Source: Clostridium sp. UBA4108 (GTDB taxonomy: Bacteria > Bacillota > Clostridia > Clostridiales > Clostridiaceae). From it: a stretch of DNA of 64,000 nucleotides. This document shows positions 42,875 to 49,221 of this stretch, piece after piece. The notes beneath the pieces were generated by a model. That model was given only the letters and a program-made list of their open reading frames with translations. It did no database searches and was not told the origin of the DNA. The stretch covers positions 1-64,000 of the forward strand of contig DFXM01000001.1 in NCBI GenBank assembly GCA_002381695.1, read 5' to 3'. Both the position numbers and the translations under genes were made by a program. Each line of letters begins with the position of its first letter. The stretch's first letter is position 1.

Positions 42875-42897
42875 ATAGGTGGCATATTGCCACCTAT
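42875..42897 (+). other. Compact hairpin between hutI and fchA
   Basis: ATAGGTGGCA and TGCCACCTAT form a perfect 10-bp stem with a three-base loop, followed by ATTTTAAAGG. It could attenuate transcription into fchA or protect upstream mRNA. Confidence 0.65.
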
Positions 42898-42919
42898 ATT
42901 TTAAAGGAGGAGAATTTAT

Positions 42920-43555
42920 ATGTTAGATAATAAAACTGTAAAGGATTTTATAGAGGAGTTAGGCTCTAATTCGCCAGCACCAGGTGGAGGAAGCGTAGCA
43001 GCACTATGTGGCTCATTAAGTAGTGCTCTTGGCTCTATGGTATTTAATTTAACTGTAGGTAAAAAAGTATATGAAGCATTAAATGAAGAAGAAAAAGGTT
43101 TAGTCAATAAACATTTAGCTATAACTAGTGATTTAAAAAATGAGTTTTTAACTTTAATGAATGAGGACACAGAGGCATTTACTGGAGTAATGAATGCACT
43201 TAAACTTCCAAAAGAAACTGACGAGGATAAAGCAATCAGAAGTGCAAAGATACAAGAGGGATATAAAGAGGCTATAGCAGTGCCATTATCAGTAGCTAAA
43301 AAAGCTTATGAAATGTATGAAAGCATTTTAATCAGTGTTAAATATGGAAATAAAAACACTATATCAGATGGTGGAGTTGCAGCATTATTAGCTCAATGTG
43401 CCATAGAGGGGGCTATAATGAATGTAAAAATAAATTTATCAGCAATAAAAGATTCTGAGTATGTAAAGGGAATCTCTTCTCAATTAAAGGAATTAAGTGA
43501 AAAAGGTTTAGAAAAACAAAGGGAAATTTTAAATATTGTAAATCAACATATGTAA
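42920..43555 (+). CDS. fchA: Formimidoyltetrahydrofolate cyclodeaminase
   Basis: A 211-residue, largely helical protein of the cyclodeaminase/cyclohydrolase family. The family signature SNSPAPGGGSVAALCGSLSSAL is at residues 14-35, slightly shifted from the exact start, and the DGGVAALLAQCA segment lies in the C-terminal half. It releases ammonia from 5-formimino-THF to give methenyl-THF, completing the route to one-carbon units. AAAGGAGGAG precedes the ATG. It is the last gene of the operon and is followed by a strong terminator. Confidence 0.94.
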   Translation: MLDNKTVKDFIEELGSNSPAPGGGSVAALCGSLSSALGSMVFNLTVGKKVYEALNEEEKGLVNKHLAITSDLKNEFLTLMNEDTEAFTGVMNALKLPKETDEDKAIRSAKIQEGYKEAIAVPLSVAKKAYEMYESILISVKYGNKNTISDGGVAALLAQCAIEGAIMNVKINLSAIKDSEYVKGISSQLKELSEKGLEKQREILNIVNQHM

Positions 43556-43560
43556 TATTT

Positions 43561-43592
43561 ATAAACTCAGCATTTGCTGAGTTTATATTTTA
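43561..43592 (+). terminator. Terminator of the hut operon
   Basis: ATAAACTCAGCA and TGCTGAGTTTAT pair around a very short loop and are followed by ATTTT. Confidence 0.88.
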
Positions 43593-43614
43593 CTACTGAA
43601 GATGAGTACATTAT

Positions 43615-43642
43615 ACTAATAAATACATAGATATTTATTAGT
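43615..43642 (+). promoter_or_regulatory. Perfect palindrome upstream of the CamA-like methyltransferase
   Basis: ACTAATAAAT (43615-43624), eight bases, then ATTTATTAGT (43633-43642), ending next to the ribosome site and 16 bases before the start codon. It could be an operator or an mRNA hairpin limiting translation. It is not a terminator. Confidence 0.6.
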
Positions 43643-43658
43643 GGGGAGTTGAGTGGAT

Positions 43659-45473
43659 ATGAAGAAAAAATTATTAGAAGACAAACTCTCGTTATTGTCT
43701 AAAGAAATAGAAAATTTGTATGAAATAATAAAAGAATCAAAGGATATATTTATAAGAAAAAAGGTAATAGAAAGTTTTTATGATAAATTTCTTATAGACA
43801 AGAACAACACCATAGGAGATTTTTTTTACAATATTATAAAAAACGATAAAGTTAAGGGGCGATATGAAGGTATAGTATATACTCCTGAAATTATATCAAA
43901 ATACATAATAGAAAATACTATATTAGAAGAAGAATACTTAGAGAATCCTAGAATGAAAGTACTAGACCCCTGCTGTGGTATAGGGAATATAACATTACCA
44001 CTAATAGAACATTTACATAAAATAATAGAAAATAATCTTAGCAAAATTAATTTAGAGCATGGTTTATGTTTAGAATCAGAAGATATATATGAGCATATTA
44101 TAAAAAATAATATAAATTGTTTTGAAATAGATAAGTTAGCAATATATATTCTCACTATAGATATTTTTAGAACCACAGGAGTGCTAATTGAAAATATATG
44201 TGACGAAGATTTTTTATTCTATAATCATTATAAGGGGAAATATAATATTATTATAGGAAACCCACCATATATAGGGAGTAAATTTATAGATAGAGAGTAT
44301 GGATTAAGATTAAAAGAAGAATTTAAAGATGTATATAAAGATAAGAGTGATATATCATATTGTTTTATTAAAAAATCTATAGATATATTATGTAATGGCG
44401 GGAAAATTGGTTTCATAACCTCAAGATATTTTTTAGAATCTATTAGTGGAAGAGCTCTAAGAAATTATATATCAGCTAGTATGAATTTCTATAAAATAAT
44501 AGATTTCTATGGAGTAAGACCATTTAAAGGAGTTGGCATTGATCCAGTAATTGTTTTTATGATTAAAGAGCAAGAAGACAGGATGTTGAAGGTAATGAAA
44601 CCTAATCCATGTGATACCAAGGGTGAAGAGTTCAATTTAGCAGTATTTTATAGAGCAGATAAAAATAAAGTAGATAAAAAAATTCAAGAGTTTTATATAA
44701 AAAACTCTGAGTTAGGCGATTCTAATTGGATTATAGGAAATTTAGAAACTATCAATATTGTAAGGACTATAGAAAAGAAATGTAGTTTAAGTCTAGAAGA
44801 AATATGTAATAGTTATCAAGGAATAATTACAGGATGTGATAAAGCTTTTATTTTAGATGAGCAAAGGGCTATAGAAAACAACATAGAAAGGGAATTACTT
44901 AAGCCTTGGATTAAGAGTAGTTATATAAATAAGAAATCAAGTTCAAATATAAATTATATTATTTATTCAAATATAATAAAAGATGAAAAAAATTATAGCA
45001 ATGCCTTAACTTATATCAAGAAATATAAGGAAAAATTAGAAAATAGAAGAGAATGTAAAATAGGCATAAGAAGATGGTATGAGCTACAATGGGGTAGAAA
45101 TACTAGTATTTTTGAGGAAGAAAAGATAATATTTCCTTATAAATGCAATAAAAATAAATTTATTATTGATATAGGAAGCTATTTTAGTGCTGATATATAC
45201 GCATTAAGACTTAAAGAAGAGTGTAAGAAAAACTTAGATATGAATCATGAATTCTTATTATATATATTAAATAGTAAGACTTATAATTTTTATTTTAAAA
45301 CTTTTGCAAAAAAATTAGGGGGAGATATATACGAATATTATCCTAACACGATAATGAGATTAAAAATTCCAAATATAAGCTACTTTTGTGAGTTTACGGA
45401 AGATGAATTGTATAAGTTCTTTAACTTCAATAATAATGAGATTGATACAATAGAAAGCAGCTATATAATATAA
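43659..45473 (+). CDS. camA: Orphan gamma-class N6-adenine DNA methyltransferase, CamA-like
   Basis: A 604-residue DNA adenine methyltransferase. Motif X-type YTPE is at about 74-77, SAM motif I VLDPCCGIGN at 101-110, catalytic motif IV NPPY at 201-204, and then GFITSRYFLESISGRALR. The C-terminal target-recognition region contains YQGIITGCDKAFIL (386-399) and RRECKIGIRRWYELQWGR (about 463-480). From memory these C-terminal blocks match CamA of Clostridioides difficile, which methylates CAAAAA and affects sporulation; no alignment was run. No nuclease motif or restriction gene is present. GTG 43653 is in frame, but ATG 43659 fits the GGGGAG site better. It ends at its own terminator, 186 bases before spoIIAA. 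Confidence 0.87.
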   Translation: MKKKLLEDKLSLLSKEIENLYEIIKESKDIFIRKKVIESFYDKFLIDKNNTIGDFFYNIIKNDKVKGRYEGIVYTPEIISKYIIENTILEEEYLENPRMKVLDPCCGIGNITLPLIEHLHKIIENNLSKINLEHGLCLESEDIYEHIIKNNINCFEIDKLAIYILTIDIFRTTGVLIENICDEDFLFYNHYKGKYNIIIGNPPYIGSKFIDREYGLRLKEEFKDVYKDKSDISYCFIKKSIDILCNGGKIGFITSRYFLESISGRALRNYISASMNFYKIIDFYGVRPFKGVGIDPVIVFMIKEQEDRMLKVMKPNPCDTKGEEFNLAVFYRADKNKVDKKIQEFYIKNSELGDSNWIIGNLETINIVRTIEKKCSLSLEEICNSYQGIITGCDKAFILDEQRAIENNIERELLKPWIKSSYINKKSSSNINYIIYSNIIKDEKNYSNALTYIKKYKEKLENRRECKIGIRRWYELQWGRNTSIFEEEKIIFPYKCNKNKFIIDIGSYFSADIYALRLKEECKKNLDMNHEFLLYILNSKTYNFYFKTFAKKLGGDIYEYYPNTIMRLKIPNISYFCEFTEDELYKFFNFNNNEIDTIESSYII

Positions 45474-45483
45474 TAAATTATTT

Positions 45484-45523
45484 GTTTTACGGTAAGGTAA
45501 GGTGTTACTGTAAAACTTTTTTT
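45484..45523 (+). terminator. Terminator after the CamA-like gene
   Basis: GTTTTACGGTAA pairs with TTACTGTAAAAC (12 bp, one G-U) around a nine-base loop, followed by seven T. It separates the methyltransferase from the spoIIA operon. Confidence 0.9.
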
Positions 45524-45659
45524 ATATAAATAGACAAAAAATAAAAATAAAGATAAATATTTAGGGAAAAACTGTAATAATACTATTTTTTAGTGTATAA
45601 TAACTATATCAAGAATAAATGGTAAAAAATAGAATATAATAATAGGTGGAGGGATATAA

Positions 45660-45995
45660 ATGATATTAAAATTTGAACCTGTAGAAGAGAATCTAATAGT
45701 TTATCTACAAGGTGAGCTAGACCATCATTCAGCTGAGGAAGTCAGAAGCAGAGTTGACGATGTATTAGATAAAGAAAACTATAAGAATCTAATTTTTAAT
45801 TTTGAAGGTGTAAATTTTATGGACAGCTCTGGTATAGGCGTAGTTATAGGAAGATATAAGAAAATGACAGTAAAAAATGGTATTGTCTGTGTTACTAATG
45901 TAAAGTCATCAGTAAAGCGAATATTTGAATTATCAGGAATGCATAAAATTATTTCTTTATATGACAAGGTTGAAGATGCGTTAAATGGTATTTAG
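45660..45995 (+). CDS. spoIIAA: Anti-sigma-F factor antagonist SpoIIAA
   Basis: A 111-residue STAS-domain protein. VNFMDSSGIGVVIGRYK contains the serine (Ser56) phosphorylated by SpoIIAB. In the forespore, unphosphorylated SpoIIAA captures SpoIIAB and frees sigma-F. GGTGGAGG precedes the ATG. The stop codon lies 14 bases before the spoIIAB start, and the three genes form one operon. A sigma-H promoter would be expected upstream, but only a poor candidate exists at about 45610-45637. Confidence 0.97.
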   Translation: MILKFEPVEENLIVYLQGELDHHSAEEVRSRVDDVLDKENYKNLIFNFEGVNFMDSSGIGVVIGRYKKMTVKNGIVCVTNVKSSVKRIFELSGMHKIISLYDKVEDALNGI

Positions 45996-46009
45996 TGGGG
46001 GGAATTATT

Positions 46010-46441
46010 ATGGAAAATAGAATGGAAATAAAATTTACTAGCTCATCTAATAATGAAAGCTTCGCTAGAGTTGTTGTAGCAGCATTTGCATCACAATTAG
46101 ACCCGACATTAGATGAAATCAGTGACGTAAAAACTGCAGTATCAGAAGCTGTAACAAATGCTATTATTCATGGATATGGATGTGAAAGTAAAGATAACTT
46201 TGTAACTATAGAGGGAACAATTGATGGAAATGAGTTAACTGTAACAGTAAAAGACAGTGGTAAAGGTATATTAAATTTAGGATTAGCTATGCAGCCATTA
46301 TACACATCTAGACCAGACCTGGAAAGATCAGGTATGGGGTTTACTGTGATGGAAACCTTTATGGATAGCCTTAAGGTTGAATCAGAAGAAGGAAAAGGAA
46401 CAGTTATTACAATGAAAAAAGTTTTTAAATCTGTAAGATAG
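46010..46441 (+). CDS. spoIIAB: Anti-sigma-F factor / SpoIIAA kinase SpoIIAB
   Basis: A 143-residue GHKL-type ATPase. It has the N box AVSEAVTNAIIHGYG, the G1 box VKDSGKGI and the G2 region ERSGMGFTVMETFMD. It binds sigma-F to keep it inactive and phosphorylates SpoIIAA. GTG 45995 is in frame but lies inside the spoIIAA stop and ribosome site (GTGGGGGGAA). ATG 46010 is used, giving the usual N-terminus MENRMEIKF. Confidence 0.97.
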   Translation: MENRMEIKFTSSSNNESFARVVVAAFASQLDPTLDEISDVKTAVSEAVTNAIIHGYGCESKDNFVTIEGTIDGNELTVTVKDSGKGILNLGLAMQPLYTSRPDLERSGMGFTVMETFMDSLKVESEEGKGTVITMKKVFKSVR

Positions 46442-46450
46442 GTGAAAAAT

Positions 46451-47203
46451 ATGAGTGATAAAGTTCATAAAAATAACTATAATTATGATGATAATACAGA
46501 ACTTATAAAACTTGCAAAAGATGGTGATAGGGCAGCTATGGAGTATCTTACTCAAATGAATTTACCACTAGTATCTTCTATAAGTAAAAAATTTTTAAAT
46601 AGAGGATATGAGTATGATGATATTTTCCAAATTGGATGTATAGGACTTGTTAAAGCTATAAATAATTTTGATGCAAAATTTAATGTTAAATTTTCTACTT
46701 ATGCTGTACCTATGATTATAGGAGAAATAAAGCGATTTTTAAGAGATGATGGAATGATAAAAATAAGTCGTAGTGTTAAAAATACTGCTAGAAAGCTTCA
46801 TTATGATAGGGATACATTAACAAAGCAACTGGGAAGAGAGCCCACCATTGAGGAACTATCTGTTTTTTCAGGAATAGATAAAGAGGACATAGTAACAGCA
46901 TTAGAGTCATCTACAAGTATGCAATATTTGTATGATACTATACATCAAGATGATGGAGCTCCAGTGCTATTAATAGATAAGTTAAGTGAAGACTATGAAG
47001 AAAATAATGAAATTATCGATAAAATAGCTTTGAAGGAAGCATTAAATAAATTAGATATGAAGTCAAGACAGATAATAATACTTAGATATTTTAGAGATAA
47101 AACTCAGATAGAAGTGGCAAAAATGATGGGAATTAGTCAAGTCCAAGTATCGAGAATTGAGAAAAAAGTTTTAAAAATTATGAAAGAGAAATTAAGTGGA
47201 TAA
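46451..47203 (+). CDS. sigF: RNA polymerase sporulation sigma factor SigF
   Basis: A 250-residue sigma-70-family protein. Region 2 is GYEYDDIFQIGCIGLVKAINNFD ... FSTYAVPMIIGEIKRFLRDD, with region 3 following. Region 4 (SRQIIILRYFRDKTQIEVAKMMGISQVQVSRIEKK, an HTH) is at the C-terminus. Sigma-F drives the first forespore-specific gene expression after asymmetric division. GTG 46442 overlaps the ribosome site AGGTG, so ATG 46451 is preferred. The terminator stem starts before the final codon ends. Confidence 0.97.
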   Translation: MSDKVHKNNYNYDDNTELIKLAKDGDRAAMEYLTQMNLPLVSSISKKFLNRGYEYDDIFQIGCIGLVKAINNFDAKFNVKFSTYAVPMIIGEIKRFLRDDGMIKISRSVKNTARKLHYDRDTLTKQLGREPTIEELSVFSGIDKEDIVTALESSTSMQYLYDTIHQDDGAPVLLIDKLSEDYEENNEIIDKIALKEALNKLDMKSRQIIILRYFRDKTQIEVAKMMGISQVQVSRIEKKVLKIMKEKLSG

Positions 47204-47228
47204 AGATGCTACACAGCATCTTTTTTTG
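47202..47228 (+). terminator. Terminator of the spoIIA operon
   Basis: AAAGATGCT and AGCATCTTT form a 9-bp stem with loop ACAC, followed by TTTTT. Its first bases overlap the sigF stop codon. Confidence 0.93.
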
Positions 47229-47343
47229 TTAGTTAAAGTATAAATACAATTAATAAAATAGCTAAGCATCCTCTTAGAGTAATTCTAAAAAAAATGCAAA
47301 CAATATAGTTATATTCTAAAACCAATAAATAAGGAGGTAACTT

Positions 47344-47796
47344 ATGAAGGTAAAAGAAAGCAAAATAAAGCAAAAATTTCAGCAAGTATATGAAACCTCA
47401 AGGCCAAAGCCTAAGATATTACAAAATTGCTTTAGAGCTTTTTGGACTGGTGGAGTTATATGTGTAATTGGAGAAATAATTTTTAAAGTGTTGATATACT
47501 ATGGTGTAGAGAAATTAGAAGCAGGTGTTTGGGAATCTATAATACTAGTATTTTTAGGAGCATTGTTAACAGGGATAGGAATTTATGACAAAATTGGAGA
47601 CTATGCTGGGGCTGGTTCCGTAGTTCCTATTACTGGATTCGCTAATTCCATAGTATCTCCTGCAATTGAATTCAAAAAAGAAGGATATGTATTTGGAGTA
47701 GCAGCTAAGATGTTTACTATAGCAGGCCCAGTTCTAGTATTTAGTATATCAGCATCTATAGTGGTTGGTCTTTTACATTATTTGTTTGGGTGGTAA
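47344..47796 (+). CDS. spoVAC: Stage V sporulation protein AC
   Basis: A 150-residue membrane protein with about four hydrophobic segments, the first around residues 35-55 and the last at 130-148. SpoVAC is part of the inner-spore-membrane channel that moves dipicolinic acid (Ca-DPA) into the forespore and releases it at germination, possibly as a mechanosensitive element. It is the first gene of the compact clostridial spoVACDE set. AAGGAGGT precedes the ATG. The 116-base gap after the sigF terminator should contain a forespore promoter; none could be assigned with confidence. Confidence 0.95.
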   Translation: MKVKESKIKQKFQQVYETSRPKPKILQNCFRAFWTGGVICVIGEIIFKVLIYYGVEKLEAGVWESIILVFLGALLTGIGIYDKIGDYAGAGSVVPITGFANSIVSPAIEFKKEGYVFGVAAKMFTIAGPVLVFSISASIVVGLLHYLFGW

Positions 47797-47801
47797 TATA
47801 T

Positions 47802-48821
47802 ATGTCAAGAAAATTAGGATTACAAACATTAGAATTAAAAATTAAACCAAGAGTCGTTTCTACCTATAGTGTGGTTGGACCTAAAGAGGGTGAAGGACCA
47901 TTAGGTGAAGGATTTCATGAAATATTAGAAGATGATATGTGTGGATGTAAAAGCTATGAATTGGCGGAAAGTAAAATGCATCTTTATACAGTTCAGAAGG
48001 TAATTAGTGCAGCTAACTTAAAGGAAGAAGATATAGCTTGTATATTTTCAGGAGATTTATTAAATCAAATCATGGCTTCGTCATTTATGGCAAGAGAAGT
48101 CAATATACCATTTATAGGTTTATATGGCGCATGTTCGACCTTTGTTGAAGCGATAGCTATGGCATCCATGGCAATTGAAGCAGATTTTGGAGAATACATG
48201 GTAGCTTCTGCATCCTCTCATTTTTCATCTGCAGAACGTCAATTTAGATTACCTTTAGAACAAGGAAGTCAAAGATCTCCTGCTGCACAATGGACAGCAA
48301 CTGCATCAGGGGCAGTATTGCTTGGAACAAAAGGAATACATCCCTATGTTTCTCATTTGACTATTGGAAAAGTAAAAGATTATGGAATAACAGATCCTAA
48401 TGAGATGGGAGCTGCTATGTCACCAGCAGCAGTTGATACTATAAAGCAACATTTCCAGGATACTGGAAGAGTTCCAAAGGATTATGACCTTATTGTAACT
48501 GGTGATTTGGGAAGTGTTGGAAAGCAAATAACTATAGAACTCTTAAAGGAGTATGGTTATGATATAAGTTCAAATTATATTGATTGTGGAGATGAAATAT
48601 TTGACTGTGAAACCCAAGGGACTAACTGTGGAGGAAGCGGAGCTGGGTGTTCAGCCTCTGTAGTATGTAGCATGATTTATAATGAAATGCTTAAAGGGAA
48701 ATACAAAAGAGTATTAGTAGTTGCCACTGGTGCATTACTAAGCACCACATCTCCTCTTCAGGGAGAATCTATTCCAGGAATTGCTCATGGAGTAGTTTTA
48801 GAGTATGGGGGTGAGAAGTAA
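47802..48821 (+). CDS. spoVAD: Stage V sporulation protein AD (DPA-binding)
   Basis: A 339-residue thiolase-fold protein without thiolase activity. It has FIGLYGACSTFVEAIAMASMAIE (former active-site Cys region), SSHFSSAERQFRLPLEQGSQRSP and NCGGSGAGCSASV. SpoVAD binds dipicolinic acid for uptake into spores. The in-frame GTG 47790 lies inside the end of spoVAC, so ATG 47802 is preferred. Its stop overlaps the spoVAE start (TAATG), indicating translational coupling. Confidence 0.97.
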   Translation: MSRKLGLQTLELKIKPRVVSTYSVVGPKEGEGPLGEGFHEILEDDMCGCKSYELAESKMHLYTVQKVISAANLKEEDIACIFSGDLLNQIMASSFMAREVNIPFIGLYGACSTFVEAIAMASMAIEADFGEYMVASASSHFSSAERQFRLPLEQGSQRSPAAQWTATASGAVLLGTKGIHPYVSHLTIGKVKDYGITDPNEMGAAMSPAAVDTIKQHFQDTGRVPKDYDLIVTGDLGSVGKQITIELLKEYGYDISSNYIDCGDEIFDCETQGTNCGGSGAGCSASVVCSMIYNEMLKGKYKRVLVVATGALLSTTSPLQGESIPGIAHGVVLEYGGEK

Positions 48822-49180
48822 TGATACTAGATTTTATAAAAGTATTTATTGTTGGAGGAATAATATGTGTTATTGCACAGATTTTAATGGATACTACTAA
48901 ATTGACACCTTCTAGGATTTTAGTTGTATTTGTAGTAAGTGGAGTAGTTCTGGGATTTTTGGGACTGTACGATAAATTAATTGATTTTGGGCTATCTGGA
49001 GCAAGGGTTCCATTACCTAACTTTGGGTACGTTCTATATAAAGGAGCAATTGAAGAAGTAGATAAAGTTGGATTAATAGGAATTTTTACAGGTGGAGTTA
49101 AAGCAGCATCTGGAGCTATAGCGGCATCTATTGTATTTGGCTATATAATGTCTGTATTATTTAATTCTAAAACTAAATAA
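48821..49180 (+). CDS. spoVAE: Stage V sporulation protein AE (SpoVAEb type)
   Basis: A 119-residue hydrophobic protein with about four membrane segments and a central GARVPLPNFGYVLYKGA loop characteristic of SpoVAE. It completes the three-gene SpoVA channel of Clostridium. The ATG overlaps the spoVAD stop by one base. A bidirectional terminator follows. Confidence 0.95.
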   Translation: MILDFIKVFIVGGIICVIAQILMDTTKLTPSRILVVFVVSGVVLGFLGLYDKLIDFGLSGARVPLPNFGYVLYKGAIEEVDKVGLIGIFTGGVKAASGAIAASIVFGYIMSVLFNSKTK

Positions 49181-49183
49181 AGT

Positions 49184-49217
49184 AAAAGCTCTTAACTTAA
49201 ATTAGTTAAGAGCTTTT
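49184..49217. terminator. Bidirectional terminator between spoVAE and the PBP gene
   Basis: AAAAGCTCTTAACT and AGTTAAGAGCTTTT form a perfect 14-bp stem with a six-base loop. A- and T-rich ends serve the converging genes. Confidence 0.94.
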
Positions 49218-49221
49218 ATAA

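Noticed and set aside
43653..45473. Restriction-modification system or type IIG enzyme
   Set aside because: No PD-(D/E)XK or other nuclease motif is visible in the N-terminal 70 residues, and both neighbours are metabolic or sporulation genes. An orphan methyltransferase fits better.
45610..45637. Possible sigma-H promoter upstream of spoIIAA (AGAATAA, then GAAT)
   Set aside because: The -35 has AGAA instead of AGGA, a pyrimidine at the purine position, and the spacer is about ten bases, shorter than usual. A sigma-H promoter is expected by biology but is not supported by this match.
47279..47307. Possible sigma-G/F promoter before spoVAC (GTAAT, 17 bases, CAATATA)
   Set aside because: The -10 fits CAWNATA, but the -35 matches only three of five positions. 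It is too weak to list.
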